Notes: generated by a model from the sequence alone, not told the origin. A stretch of DNA of 64,000 bases from Prunella strophiata (GCA_036583965.1 JAZBQD010000027.1:25489001-25553000), one strand, 5' to 3'. Counted from the first letter of the stretch, positions 36,501 to 49,425 are shown. Program-made: numbers and translations.

Positions 36501-38246
36501 GTGCACAGAGGCCAGTTCATCCCAAGGTCTCCTAGGGGAAAGAAGCTTCATCAAAATGCAAGATCACCATAATGGTGGGAAATGACATGGTGCTTGTGTG
36601 CATTATGTGGGAGGAGGAAAGGGAAAGAAGAGGCCAGACCACATAAAGAGCAGCTTTTATAGTGTGTACTTGACCAGCTGGGTGTATTTTATTTCTCCAT
36701 GCTGCTCTCTGGGTGAAAGGAGGTTTAAATAGTGCAAGTCTTAGAGCAGTGCTGCTCACAAAAAATTATTTGGTGAGCATTTTCCTTCACATGCTTCATG
36801 TTTCATTTCCAGACAAAACAAAATCTGACATTTCAGGTGTAGCAGAGCACCACTGGCACTTTCAATTTTTCTGGAATCAAATCAGGGGCATGCTTGAGTG
36901 TGTTGTAGCATTTCCTCATGGATCAACATCTACCTGTGATCAACATCAGCTGCTGGTTGAGGGTGGGATCTCTTGTGCTAATCCCTGAGGGATGGTGAAA
37001 CATCAGAATTGATCTTCCTCCGAGTGAAAAAAAGTTATTTAGCCTGCAGTAAAGTCTAATTCCCCTGCCAGGCTCTTCTTTGTTGCCTGAGTGCTTAGGT
37101 GAGCATTCTTTGTGCCTTTGCTGCCAGATGAGAAGCCCCTGAGTGCCCTGGTGTGGGCTGGGGAGAGCAGCTCACTGGGAGAAATGGGATCTGAGCCCAG
37201 GGAATGTCCCCGTGCCCACGCTCTCTGCAGGAGCTCAGTGGCCACAGCAGTGCAGGGAGCCTGTCTGTGAGAGGTGACAAGCTAACAAGTGCTCAGCTCA
37301 GATATCTGGCATCTCAGCACCAATTAAAAGTGCAGGGATCAGCACCAGGAACTCTGTGCTCAGGCTGTGGAATTGTTGATAGAGAATTCCAACTGGTTAT
37401 TGAAACTGAAGTGCAGCTCTGGTGTTTTATGACTTTATCATTATCTGGAGGATGTTGCAGACACTTCTCAGCTGGGAAGTAAGGAGCTGGCTGTGGTACC
37501 TCCAGGAACTGGGGCTGCAGCTCCAGCTGTGCCTGGGCAGCAGGCAGAAGCCACAGTGCCTGGCACATGGCATTGGGAGGGTTCAGATGGCAGCTCAGGT
37601 TCTGGAGGAGGGTTGACTCAGATGCCAGTGCCAGATATGTCGTGGATCTATCTGTTGACTCCTCCTCAGCTGTAACCTGTAGGTGGAAAACTTCTACTCT
37701 CTTAAAAGTTTTATGCTGTCACCTGGCAGTGCTGAAGTACTTCTCCCTAAATTAAATAATAAGAATATTATTATTTCTTGTTTTCTTTTTTTTTTTCTTT
37801 CAGGGAGATCTGTCTGTAAAGCTATTTTCACATTTCATTTGCTTAGCTAGTCTTTGTTCATGGACAAAAACAATGGTCTATGATGAAACACAGATAGTAT
37901 CAGGGAGTGTTGGGAAAAGGGAGGAAAGAGTTTTTGTAAGGGAAGGCTGGTGTGGTTTTTAACCTCTGTTCTGCAGCTGGGCACCTTTGAAGAGAGTCCT
38001 CCCTAAAGGCTGGCCTTGTTTGACCCTTGGGAATAGGTGCCATCCAACATGAGCACAGAGCTTTCTGGGTCAAGATCCATATCTGCTTTATGCCACTAAC
38101 TCTTAATCCCCTATTTGGCTTTGAAATTTTAGGATCAGAGCTTTAAATCTACATTACAGGCTGATGGGGATGTGCCAGTCCTTTCCTGGCTTTCTGCAGC
38201 TGTGCACCCTTCAGCTTAATAAGGAGAGCAGTATAAAAGATCAGTG

Positions 38247-38852
38247 TTAGCCTGTGCTTTCATTAATTTGAAGGTTCATAAATCCCAGAATGACCGGATG
38301 GTGCTGGTGCCTCTCTGTGAGAAATTGGCCATTAGTAACTACAACTAACTGGGTAGGGAGAGGGGTAATCAAAGGTAATGGAGCAGAAAACTGTCTGCTT
38401 TGGAAGGAGCAAAACTGCTTCTCAGGCTTAGAGGGAAAGTGGACTGGGATTGAGGGGGAGTCCAACTGACAGGCAATAAGATTTCCTCTGCCTTTTCTTT
38501 CACCCTTTCCCTGCTGGAGGCATTGGCAGACCCAGTAACAATCCTCACTGTCACAACTTCTAACAGCAAAGAACAACTCATGAGTTAAGTAAACCAAGGC
38601 ATGACCAGACCAATGGCTGTGCTGAGGGCCTAAATCCAACTGACACTGAGTGTGAGGGGGAAGGTAAATGTGGAAGATGTCAATGGACATGATATAAGTG
38701 CCTGAAAGAAAGTGCTGATCAAAGTGAGGGGCAATGAGAGAAATGGAGCTGTGAGGAGCTCCTAAACGGAGACTGGGAGTTTCTGGGAAAGAGCTTGGGC
38801 TGTTCTGCCAGTAAAAAACAAAAGGCTGTGGGGGGCACAGGAATAGATGCAC
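38247..38852 (-). other. Antisense 201-codon open frame in intron 9, unrecognised
   Basis: An uninterrupted frame of 201 codons on the reverse strand. It is Ser/Pro/His/Gln-rich, with no signal peptide, repeat, catalytic motif or family similarity that I can see. The + strand is purine-rich across this stretch, which lowers stop-codon frequency on the opposite strand and may explain the length. I saw no promoter or poly(A) signal tied to it. Most likely a chance frame. Confidence 0.15.
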
Positions 38853-39057
38853 ACAGGAGGAGGAGAGCAGGAATGTTCTTTGTACTGAAAATGAGGAGAC
38901 AGTTATCCTTTTTTGTCAGCAGGAGCAAAAGGTCAGCAATAAATCTTCAAGCGTTCCTGTTATTTCCATATTTGTTCAGTTCTGTGATGTCCTGCCACTG
39001 CATTTGGATGCCTTTGACACAGCCATGAATTATTCCTGCTTTGTTTTTTCCTGACAG

Positions 39058-39223
39058 TTTCGAGTGTTCACTGCTCCCTTCCACAAGGTAGGCTTCGCAG
39101 ATTTCTGGCTGGCTGATCAGCTCAACAGCCTGGTCGTGATACTTATGGATTTGGAATACATGATCTGCTTCTACAGCTTTGAGGTTCAGTGGGAGGACAA
39201 TGCTGGACTTCTGGCAGATACAG
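39058..39223 (+). CDS. XPR1: XPR1-family exon 10: pore-lining span with D/N pair
   Basis: Acceptor CTGACAG, donor GTAGAG, 55 codons plus one base. [40 protein letters not shown] match the family. The D and N of LADQLNSL have the spacing of Asp398 and Asn401 of human XPR1, reported phosphate-path residues. The downstream loop ([15 protein letters not shown]) is variable in the family and differs here. The closing G is joined to AT of exon 11. Confidence 0.96.
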
Positions 39224-40889
39224 GTAGAGTAATGCTGATGAGCCCTGGGAATGGGGTCAAAATGACCTGAGAAACATTCAGCCAGGCAACTTCCTAATTG
39301 TCTGTTTTAAAGAGGGTTATTAATAGTACAGGAAACCAAAATAATTGGCATTTCTTGTAAACGTGGCATTAGTGAGATTCTCCCCTTTCCTACTTCCATC
39401 CAGAGAAATGGAATTTCACATCAGTGTTCATTTCCTAATCCAGTCATTTGGCCTGATGTCTATATCCATCAAAGAATTTAGACACAGCACTCCTGATTGG
39501 AAAGAGAAATCCATTTTCCTGGCATTGTTGTTTTATTTCATAGTAGTTTAACCATGTATTTGCCTTTAGCCTCTTCCTGTTGCTCATCATGAGAATCCTG
39601 AGCTTGTTGAGCACAGCTTTCTGTGCTGTAGCCTGGTTCTTACTTGCTCTGTTCTGAAGCAAGAGAGGATGGAGAAGCTCCTTAGTGCCACCTCTTACTT
39701 GATTTGAGTTGATGCTGCTCTGCCAGGGTTGTCCATGCTCTGTCTTCCCTTATTTTCTAGCCAGAAGGAACACAGAGCTGGATGTGAATTTTGACTTTGG
39801 CCTTCCCAGTGGCAAAACAGTACCTGTCTCCTCACTGCTGACTTTCCATTTTAAGCAGTGACTGCTGGCAAATCATATTGTCTGATGGTTTTGACACTTG
39901 CTGAGAGAATTTGCTGTATGCTTCAATAAGCATCAGTGTTCACTTTGTTCTTCCAATCTGTCTGATCTTTCCCTTCATTTTAAAAGACAGGCGTTTTGAG
40001 CAGCTAAATATTTACTTATTAAAAATAAAATTAAAATACATAAAGCAACTGTGTGCATACCAATTTGTCCTCTTACAATCTGAGCAGTGGAATGATAGCA
40101 TGGTGTTTTGGGATAAATATCAGCTAATAGTGTGTCTCCCTTAGTGTCAATAAGAAATTAATGTTAAGGCAGCAGGGTGTTTGGTTCAGATGTGCTGAGA
40201 CAGCAGAAGAATATGGAGTTCTTGGGGAGTTCCAGGAAAAGCTGAGGGTTTCCTGGTCATTGCCTTAATAAAAAGAAGGCTTTCAAATATGGAGGAGGGG
40301 GCACAGTGGCACTGTGGTGTGGTTGCTACTCATCTCAGTTTTTGAAACCAGACTATGCCTTGGCTTTGCTTTTTAAAAAACAAAGCGAAAAATGTCAAAC
40401 CCTGTCCCATACTGAAATGTGTTTTTTCCTATTACAATGCACAAGGAAAACAGGTCAAGGACATCTTTGGCAAAGTAGCCTTTTAGAGCTGTCCTGCAGA
40501 GTTTCTAAGTGCTCTCCCATTTATGCACAAAAATCCAGTGTTGAAGGCCTTTTGTAATTCCATCCTTAATTTGATTATTCACAGTTCCGCCAACAGCACC
40601 GAGCACATTTAAAAATAGATAATTCCTAATCTAGCATGTTGGTTATACTGGCAGGACTGAGGGAGTTAGATGGTGATCTGTCTGGGTGTGTTATTGATAT
40701 CATCTCACCTGAACACCTCCAAGATGGAATATTGAGCTGCTTTGGGCTTCTTGCTGTTTGTGTGCCTCGGTACCAGCTGCTGATGGGGAATCGCTGCCAT
40801 AAAGTGATATTGCAGACAGGAAGACAATAATAGTTCTTAAACTTACTAACTCTTTGCCTTAACAGCTTCAACTCCTGTTTTTCTTGCAG
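39224..40889. other. Intron 10, 1.7 kb
   Basis: Ordinary sequence. No mobile element or additional exon recognised. Confidence 0.7.
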
Positions 40890-41081
40890 ATAATCAGATT
40901 TGTAACAGCTACTCCTACGGAGTGAGAGCAGTTGTCCAGTGCATCCCTGCTTGGTTGCGATTCATCCAGTGCCTGCGCCGTTACCGCGATAACAAACGGG
41001 CCTTTCATCTGGTTAATGCTGGAAAATATTCCACCACCTTCTTCGTGGTGACATTTGCAGCCCTCTACAGCACTCACAAAG
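40890..41081 (+). CDS. XPR1: XPR1-family exon 11: start of the EXS core
   Basis: Acceptor TCTTGCAG, donor GTATTG. It completes the split codon, adds 63 codons and leaves one base. [50 protein letters not shown] and YSTHK belong to the EXS domain, which carries transport activity. One residue is missing relative to the XPR1 I know: the proline between AF and HL (AFPHLVNAGK there, AFHLVNAGK here). The reading frame is kept. Confidence 0.97.
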
Positions 41082-42348
41082 GTATTGGTGATTTTGGAGA
41101 ATCCTGTGCAGTTCCTGGGGTTTGCTTTTTTAACATGAGAGATGCTCAGAATCTGGCATCCCATTGGAACGTGAGCTTCTTGTGTTTTGGCACCTGTGAA
41201 ACATCTTTGGGGAAAGGCAGGGGCCTGCCCAGCTTGTAAAGAGTGTTTTAAGATCTTATTTTAGGTGTTTTTCACATCCCTGGTCTGCTTAGAATTGCAC
41301 TTAGGGAGCGGGGGAGGGAACTTTTAGGTTTGTCTTTTGAAAGCTGAAATACCTGTCAGGTTTTGCTGTGAAGGGGAGGGAGATATATGAGGAAAGGGAT
41401 AGCACAGCAAATACTTCTCTCTTAACATTCATGAATATTTAACCTGGATCATCCAAATAATCGGTCCATCATTCCTAAAAGTGAAGTCATGTGCACAGTG
41501 CCAGGAAAAAATGCTCTCTCTGATTTTCCTGTGTGATTCTATCCATGTTTTTTCAGCAGCTGGTAAGGAGTTGTTTCCAATCCATTTAACTGCAGATTGA
41601 GCTCTGATCCCTGAAGTTCCTCATCTCCCTGGAAACGACAATTACTCGATTCTACTCTTGTTCTGAAGGAAAAAGCTTTTAGTTTCTGCACTTCAGGCAG
41701 TCTCCCTGCCCTGCCTTTCATTGTTCTGAAGCCCTAAAAGCTGTATTCTTTCATTTGAGAATATCTCCCTTCTATATATCCAGAAATTAGTAACCACACA
41801 CAGTTGTGAGCAATCACTTAGCCTGGAATATTCCTGTGGTGAGGCAGGGAGAAGTGTTGAAGGCATGATTCTAGATAACATACTGGGTTTTTTGAGGGGT
41901 GGCAGGGTTGTTAGAAACCTTCCCGTGGCCAAGAAATGTCTGTTTTGACATGGCTGGGCCCAGAGTCACACTGATGATCTTTGTCAGTGTATTTTAATGG
42001 CAGGGAGGGGCAGTGGCCCAAGCTGGCTGAAGGCTGGGAGTTGGGCTTTTTAGCCAGGAGGGCTGGTGTGGGAGCATCCTCTGGGAGCATCCCCTGTGCA
42101 TCTTCTCCCCGCTGCCATGTCCCTGGAGCTGGTTCCTGTTTTAACTTGTTTGCTCAGTGACATTGTGCAGCCCTGCAGTCCAGTTAGTCACCACTGCCAG
42201 AGCCTGGGATGAGGCACAGGCAGATTCCCTGGCTGCAGAAGCACTGCTTACATCTTCTGTAGCCAGAACTGCTCTGGGGAGGCTGACTAATGTTTCTGCC
42301 TCCCTCAGGGGGGACACATTGCCAGAGCCTTCAGTTGGGGTAGGGTTG

Positions 42349-43067
42349 TGTCTTGGTTTGAAAAGGTGTCTGCTGAGGAAGGCAGGAGCCTCCCTTGAAA
42401 TGGAAAATGTAAACCCCCTCCCTCTGAATATTGTTATAATTTTGAAATTAAGAGGCTCTCAGGCAAAGATATGGGAATAGGAATAACAGTTATTTAACAG
42501 GAAAATTAAAAATACAAATGCAATAGTACAAACAAAGCACTGCCAGAGTCAGCAGAGGAGCTGAGCCCCTGTGGGTCAGGGTGGTGGCACAGTCCCATGC
42601 CATGGGGGCTGCAGCCCTCCTGCAGTGCCAGGGCTGGTTCTGCTGGAGCAGGGATCCTGCACAAGGGGGGAGTTTTCCTCTGCAGCTCCAGGGCTGCTGC
42701 AGATGGGCCTGCTCTCCCTCTGGGAATGCAGAGGAGAAGAAAGCTGCTCCTCTGGGAATGCAGCAGTGGGCAAAGGCTGCTGTGCTGTTCCAGGGTCAGA
42801 TTCTATCCAGGTAGGAATGCTTGGCTCCTGCCCTGGGCAGAGCATCTCCCAGTGGGATGATGGAATTTTATCAGCCATGCAGGGACACTCACTGGCCCAT
42901 GAACAGAGGATAATTAATAATTAATGGCCCATGAACAGAAGAGATCTCCTGGAGGGAGGATTGGTTGTGGAAGAGATAAAGAAAAAACTGCCCCATGAAC
43001 AGAAGAGAACTGCCCCACCTCTAACAGCAGACAAATAGAATACACACATATCCTACAACCCAGGACA
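42349..43067. mobile_element. Solo LTR with perfect 5-bp target-site duplication
   Basis: A 719-bp block starts TGTCTTGGTTTGAAAAGG and ends CAACCCAGGACA, giving TG..CA termini with short TGTC/GACA inverted ends. GGTTG stands immediately before (42344-42348) and immediately after (43068-43072), a perfect 5-bp target-site duplication as produced by ERVL-type elements. Internal motifs such as GGCAGGAGCCTCCCTTGAAA and GGCTCTCAGGCAAAGATATG are ones I associate with songbird ERV LTRs. No internal coding region remains, so it is a recombined solo LTR. Open frames inside it (about 42571-42924) are not genes. Orientation not determined. Confidence 0.88.
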
Positions 43068-45094
43068 GGTTGGAACCAAGAGGAAAACCAGCCTCTGTCA
43101 AAAGGTCCTGTTGAAGAGTTTGACCTCTTTCCACTGCCCTTGAAGTTTTTTCATCCGTGCCAGTGTTGCTACCCTGGTTCTGGTCACTGCCACACATAAC
43201 TGGTGTCCCCTTTCACAGTCTGGCAGGGAGTGGGCTGTAATGAGGTGTTTATGAGCCTTGTTCCAGTTGCTGTGAGATGTTCCTGACTCCCAGCTTTTGT
43301 CTGTCCAGTTTTGTCAATGGCACATTGTTGCTGGTGTTGTACAAAAAAAAAAAATGTGGACGCTTTGTGGCCTTTGGAAATTACACCTTGGCAGAGATTT
43401 GTAAATGTCACTGTGCTGGGCTTTTCAGAGGGCTGCCTAAAGCCCTGGACATGTCCCCTCAGGTCTGCAGGCCTGTTACCATCCTGCCATAAATGCACTT
43501 TCTAGTGTGCTGTACCTGTTAAGAAGCCAGTTTTATCAATGTGCTTTACATAGATCACCAGTTTGTTTGGAACTTGGAATCAGATAGTCTGTCATCAAGT
43601 TGTTTTGATGCTACTGTTGAAAATAGATGTGCTGCTCACCCACACCTTCTCTGTGTCTGCCCAAGGATAGCAAACACCCCTCTCTTAGCTCCTAAACATC
43701 TGCTGGGGGAAGCTGTGTGTTCTGAAGAAAGTGCTGCCCAAACCAGGTGTCAAATTGGTGAAGATCCTTGCTCCTCAGACCTGCTCTAAATTTCAGTAAC
43801 AAACCTATTAGTTTCTGTGGTATCAAGAGTTTTATTTTAACAGTCTTCCATGCCTGTGCTTGCAAACCTAGGACTTACACCTCTGGAATGACAGCTTTTG
43901 ACTGCCAGGAGAAGAGGGCAATCCCTGGCCTTTCCTTGGGAGGTCAGGTAATGGACACCAGTGCCTGTTCTCCACTTGGGAGGCCTGGGGACATCACAGC
44001 CCTCTGAGAAGTCTCATCTTCCTCCCTTAATTTGAACACTGGATAGCTTGTAGCTGCTCTGGGGGTTTTAGTGGGTGCCCTGCCAGCCATGTGAAGATGG
44101 ACTGTGTGGTTGGGAGGGTTTGCTGGTGTGGAGAGCAGCTAATTCCTACACAGTGCACTGACAGCACCCTGTGTGTTCCTGGGCTTGCTGCTGGAAAACA
44201 ACTAAACAAATATACAAATGCCACCTTATTAAGTGGTGTTTCTGTTCTAGCCCTGCATGGTATTCCCTACTCCAAACCTCCTCTAGTGAAGGATCCCCCC
44301 ATTGCACCATGTATTGTGGGCTCTTGACAAGTATCTGTTTCCCCAAAATATCCCTGTTTAATAATTCATGTTGCTCAGGCAGTGCATAATTCTGATTCTT
44401 TCTTCCCTTGGAGAAGCCATTTCTTTACTTTCCTTCCCTTGGATTCAGATGCAGGGTGCAATTTTCTCTGCTAATTGCAGCTTGCATGTCAGACCGCTAA
44501 GACAGCACAGTGAATTCTGTTAGGATTTTGCTCCGAAACTTGCAATGCTGTTGGTCTGGGACCAGAGCAGCTTTACAGGGGTAATTCCAAGCTGTCATCT
44601 TGATATTCAGATAGCACTGGGATTAGTGAAGCAAACAGGAGAGGAGCTACCCCAGAACATAATACTGGAGCAAGCAGTGGTGGCATAAACGAGTGCAGAC
44701 TCCAGCACAGGCTCGCAAGCACAGCCACATTTCAGGGACGACAGCAACAACACGAGGAGGACAACTGTTGCTGAGTTCCCAGAGGAGGAATTCTCAGTAT
44801 TTTTATCTCTCCCAAAGGAATGGGAAGCAAAGGCCATGTTCTGTAAATATAGTGCTGCGGGGTGTGTTTGCTCAGGCAAATGAGGCATGGCTGTAACTCG
44901 AAGCTACCTGGCAACCAGGGAGCCGCCAGTCCCTGCCCGCTCTGTCCCCTTCTTTCCCACCCTTGCTTTGCACTAAGGAGCTCAGTGCTGGCATTAAGTT
45001 CCCTGCCAGTGCTGAGTAGCCTTCCCCAGAGCCAGCCAACAGAGTATTGCATTGCCTTATTTAATCCCCACGGAAACCTGCGTGCTGCTGGGGA

Positions 45095-45200
45095 AGCAGA
45101 TGATTAAGCCCAAGCCTGCGGCGGAATATTCATCCCAAGCGCGGCGTTGTTTTGACACGCAACTGCTTTCTGCTGTGTTTTCACTCTGCCAAAAGCAGAT
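45095..45200. other. CpG-containing unique block, possible conserved noncoding element
   Basis: GCGGCGGAATATTCATCCC, AAGCGCGGCGTTGTTTTGAC and ACGCAACTGC keep several CpGs inside an intron otherwise depleted of them, without repeat character. CpG retention and complex sequence suggest constraint. Conservation itself cannot be seen from one sequence. Confidence 0.25.
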
Positions 45201-45269
45201 GTGCTCTGCTTGACAAGTGCACCACTAAAGAAGCTCCCACTTCAGTCCACATTATCACAGCATTTGTAG

Positions 45270-45753
45270 AGTCATAGAGTGATTTGGCTTGGAAGGGACC
45301 TTAAAGATCATGGAGTTCCAACCCCCATACTTTACACTATGCCAGGTTGCTACAAGCCCCATCCAGCTTGGCTTTGAACACTTCCAGGGATCTGTTCCAC
45401 AGCTTCTCTGGACAACCTGTTCTAGGGCCTCACTACCCTCACAGGGAGGAATTCTTCATCACATCTAATCTAACCCTGCCCTGTGTCAGTTTGTAGCTGT
45501 TCCCCTCTGTCCTGTCACTCCAGACCCTTGTCCAAAGTCCCTCTCCAGCTCTCTTTGAGCCCCTTTAGGCACTGGAAGGGGCTCTAAGGTTTTACCAGAG
45601 CCATCTGATCACCTCTCCAGGCTGAACATTCCCAGCTCTCTCAGCATGTCCCCATAGCAGAGGTGCTTCATTCCTCTGAGCATCTTCATGGCCTCCTCTG
45701 GACTCACTCCAGCAGGTCCATGTCCTCCTTACACCGAGGGGATCCCAGATAGA
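45270..45753 (-). mobile_element. CR1 LINE 3' fragment, ~480 bp
   Basis: Reverse-oriented CR1: AGTCATAGAGTGATTTGGCT, TTGGAAGGGACCTTAAAGAT, GAGTTCCAACCCCC, CCACAGCTTCTCTGGACAAC, CTCCAGCTCTCTTTGAGCCC, CAGGCTGAACATTCCCAGCT and CTCAGCATGTCCCC, one of the longest CR1 copies in the window. Confidence 0.93.
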
Positions 45754-46967
45754 GAAATCCATGGGCATCCCTTCTTGTATAAATTGTGCTTGCATTAAAG
45801 AAGGCACACTGACATATCTGAAATAGCCAGCTTTGGTTTCACTCCTCACTTAGACCTGACTCAGGCTGTGTAGGATAGGGTTGTTATAGTTAGGTGTTCA
45901 GCTTTTCTAAGAAACAGTTGTGTTGTACTTCTCAAGGAGTGCTGGTCACTTATGAAGCTTCAGTCATGATTTTTGCTCCAACTTTAATCCTTTTAAAATG
46001 AGCTGTCGTGGTTTTGCTGCTGACAGTTTTCTCACCTTGATGTAGCTTGCTCACATGGTGTCATTGGAAATACCAAAATATAGGTTTGGTTTTTGTGCTT
46101 GAAGAACTGAGCTTCTTGAGTGCCTCTCTTTCATCATTTTCTTGGTTTTTGGGTTTGCTGGTTCAGTGTGACCATTTTTTGTTTACCTTGCTATTGGCTG
46201 TGTGGGATTTTATCCTTTAACTGAAAGGCAGGATGGTTTATGGACCTTGTCAGTTTGATTTACACACCTTTTTCAATGAAATCCTTGTGGTCTAAGTAGA
46301 ATCCTGCTATTTATTAACCTCTGAATTATTCCAAAGTTAATCCACATGGCCTGGAAACTTGAGTAAGCATCTCTTCTTCCATCCTGCTCCCACGGTTTTT
46401 CCAGGTACTCCAAATGAGCTGAACACCAGTTGCCATTGGCTTGGGGTGCCCTGGAGAGCCCTAGGTCAGTCTAAGATAACGGAACTGCCATGTACTTTCT
46501 CATTAAACAGCCCAGGAAATTGGCAGTAATTAAAAATACGGAAGGTAACTAAATAGGGCTGTCTCTGAAGGGCAGAGCTTCTGTCTGTGCTCTCCCCATC
46601 ACTTCAGAAAGAGGCTTCTCTGCAGTAATGTCTAATTTATGATTTTCAAAGGCAGCCCTAAGAGAAAAGGGCCAAGGAATAGAGATGTGGAGTGTCAAGG
46701 CAAAAGCCATCCTATGATTAATGGAAGGTGTTGGACCATGCCTTATTAATAGAGAGCTTCAAGCAGGTCTGACCAGAGGAAGGTGAATGGAAAATGTGCA
46801 GCCTTTGGAAAATGCACTGGAAGATTCCCAGGTCTCTCCCTGCTGCCCACTCCTCATTAATCTCAATGGCTTTGGCCGTTCCCAGCGGTGACACCTGGGA
46901 CAGGTCACTGCTTCTGCCATGCCTCTGTCCCCATGCAGGGCCCTCAGGAGGGCTCTGACTTCTCTAC

Positions 46968-47061
46968 CAATGTAGACTCTTGGCTAACAGAAGAACTGCC
47001 TCTGGACAGTTCTGCACTGCTGCTTTGCTTAAATTGTGCCTGGAGGTGACTGCAGAGGTTT
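46968..47061. repeat. Direct duplicate pair, copy A (partner at 49326-49425)
   Basis: AATGTAGACTCTTGGCTAA, then CTGCTGCTTTGCTTAAATTG, TGCC and GACTGCAGAGGTTT occur in the same order and orientation about 2.36 kb downstream, with about 15% divergence and a small indel. Either an old segmental duplication or two copies of an unrecognised dispersed repeat. Confidence 0.85.
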
Positions 47062-48124
47062 CTGATCACTGTCATCTGGTGGTGATGCACAGCTGGATGG
47101 GTGACATCCAGCTGTGCCACCAGGGGCTGCAGGAGGTACCTGGCTGCACCTGAGCTCTGTGGGTGGTTGTGTCACTTAGCCCTTGTCACTTGTTGTGTTA
47201 GAAGCTGCAGGTTGCAGCCCCCGTGGTGTGGAGTGAGGCTGCTGGTAGGTGAGACAATGAAGCACTGTGATCCTACATGCTTACAGCAGGAGACAGTGAG
47301 GTGATGTGATGTGAGAACTGGGACTGAAATGACATCAGTGCAACAGTGTATAGTCCCCCAACTGAGATAAATAAGTTCATTTTTAGGGGGTGGGGCAGGG
47401 CAAAATAAGTGACCATGTAGAATTTTTGTAAGCACAAAACTTAAAAAGAATAAATCACAAAAGAATGAAGCAAGTAGCATTTGTGAGATCCTGTTCCCTC
47501 ACTTCTGTGTTGGTACAAGACCTCCCATCTCTCCCCCTCTTTCTCAGCACTGAAAGAGCTGTCAGCATTTGATTTAGGTGTCACAAGAGCCTTATAGAGT
47601 GCTTGGATTGACCTCTTGAAGTAAAACAAACTTTGTAATGGGATTAAGTGGCTTCTTTCCTAATGCTCGCCATTTTCACACGCCTTCCCTTAGCACAGCA
47701 CACTGGCAGCTCCACCAGGATGATTATTTGGAGCCAAAACATGCACTGTCTGTCACATTGCTGGGAGCTAGGATGAGTTTTTGTCTGAAACCCTGTCATC
47801 CCGTGCCCAGGAGGCCTCCAGTAATGAGTTGTGTTCATTAGGCAGTCTTTCTGATCCTTTCCATCAGAGCGGCAGCAGTGTCATTAGTGAGGAATTGGGA
47901 GGCATTGCTGTGGGCAAGCATTTCTCATCCTGCCCTCTGACCTCCTCAGGGCTCTGTGGCACCCTGGTTTCCCCTGGTTTCCTGTGAGCTCAGCTGATTG
48001 CTGACAGCCATCCCAGTATCCCAGTGATGGTGCTTGGGGTGGAGCTGGGAGGAGCCAGGAGCATCCCTGGAATGCTGCAGGAGCATCCCTGAATGCTGCA
48101 GCAGAAGCAGCCACACTTTATTGA

Positions 48125-48660
48125 AGTTTAGTATGTCTTACCTATTGTTGGTCTTTTAAAATAATTTCTTTATTTTTAAATGTGATCTTTGCTTTAATTG
48201 TTTTAATGAATTCTTACCCAACAGTGCCTTTGGAGAGTTGGGTAAATACAAAAACTTATGAATCTTCACTTGTTTTCTAAGTTTATATCTTGATGTTTTG
48301 TAAAAATATGCTTTTTTAGATTGTTTAGTTGCCCTCTTACTATAACATAATTATTTGTTATAGGTATTAAGGTTTTATTTAATATTGAGTATGTTGCTGC
48401 CATGTCTCCTAAAATTTCATTTTCTTAGTCTTTATTTTTTTACTTTATTTTAACTTTTTGCTTCAATTTAAAAGTCTTGGAGTATAAAAAACACTCAATT
48501 TTAGTTATTTTTGTTGGGTTTCTTAAATTATTTGAAACTTTCTTTTTTAATAATTTAAATACTTTATTACTATCTTTGCTTTTTACAGCTGGTTGTTACT
48601 AAAATTTTTATAGCTCTCTGAGTAGCTTTTGTTTTTTTTAGAATAACACAAGTGTCACTT
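48125..48660. repeat. T-rich block, possible retroelement remnant
   Basis: About 535 bp of very AT-rich, T-biased sequence with abrupt edges, bounded by GC-richer DNA on both sides. The bias would fit a reverse-oriented degraded retroviral or LTR sequence. No motif confirms this. Confidence 0.35.
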
Positions 48661-49325
48661 ATTATGCCTTTGTGTTAAAGGTGGCTGGGGAAATGGGAAT
48701 GCTAATGAATGAGGTGTAAGTTAAAAGGGTGACCTACTGATACTTAATTTCACAGGCACTTAAGGTGGGAAGCCTGACCCTTTTTTAATGGAACATTTTA
48801 AGAAAAGCAAGTGGCTGCATTACAAGCAATCTTCCTGTCAGATACACACAGGATCTGGAGTCTGTGGTGGTGCAGGAGATGCAATCATCTAACAATTTTT
48901 CTCTTTTGCTTTTAAAAGAAGTAAATTTTGAAAGAATCTGCTATTGGATGTCAAAGGACTTTAGAGGTAGCAGATGACATTGTGTCCCCATCCCTATGTT
49001 ATTCATTTCTGGTCATGAATCCAGATATTCTTATTAGTGAGACTTCTGGCAAATGCTTTGATTGGAAACCAAATCCTTCTCAAGGTAGAGATTAAACTTT
49101 CCCTAAGAGCACTTCTCAAAAACTAGAGGAGGCAGCAGCAAAGAACCAGCTCAAATCTCAGCCATGACTGATATGCTTCCTCCTGTTTGCAGTTAAATCA
49201 CACTTGTCACTTTGTGAGGTACAAGCCAGGAGTCTGCTGCCATGTCTTGAAATTAGACACAAACCAATGCAAACCTGCAGAGGGTTTTTAATCCAAACAT
49301 GATTTTGGGATTTCCCTACTCTGCA

Positions 49326-49425
49326 AATGTAGACTCTTGGCTAAAAGAAGATGTGAGATGTTGCCTCTTGACAGTTCTTCACTGCTGCTTTGCTTAAATT
49401 GTGCCCAGAGGCGACTGCAGAGGTT
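49326..49425. repeat. Direct duplicate pair, copy B
   Basis: Partner of 46968-47061. Shares ATGTAGACTCTTGGCTAA, CACTGCTGCTTTGCTTAAAT and GACTGCAGAGGTTT. Copy B carries about eight extra bases after the first motif. The flanking sequences of the two copies do not match. Confidence 0.85.

Larger units (their letters stand above)
34940..39057. other. Intron 9, 4.1 kb
   Basis: Contains reverse-oriented CR1 sequence (36138-36441 and a second short tail). A 201-codon antisense open frame at 38247-38852 is unexplained. No further exon was recognised. Confidence 0.7.

Noticed and set aside
42571..42924. 117-codon open frame and overlapping frames
   Set aside because: They lie inside the solo LTR 42349-43067 and have no retroviral or host protein motif.
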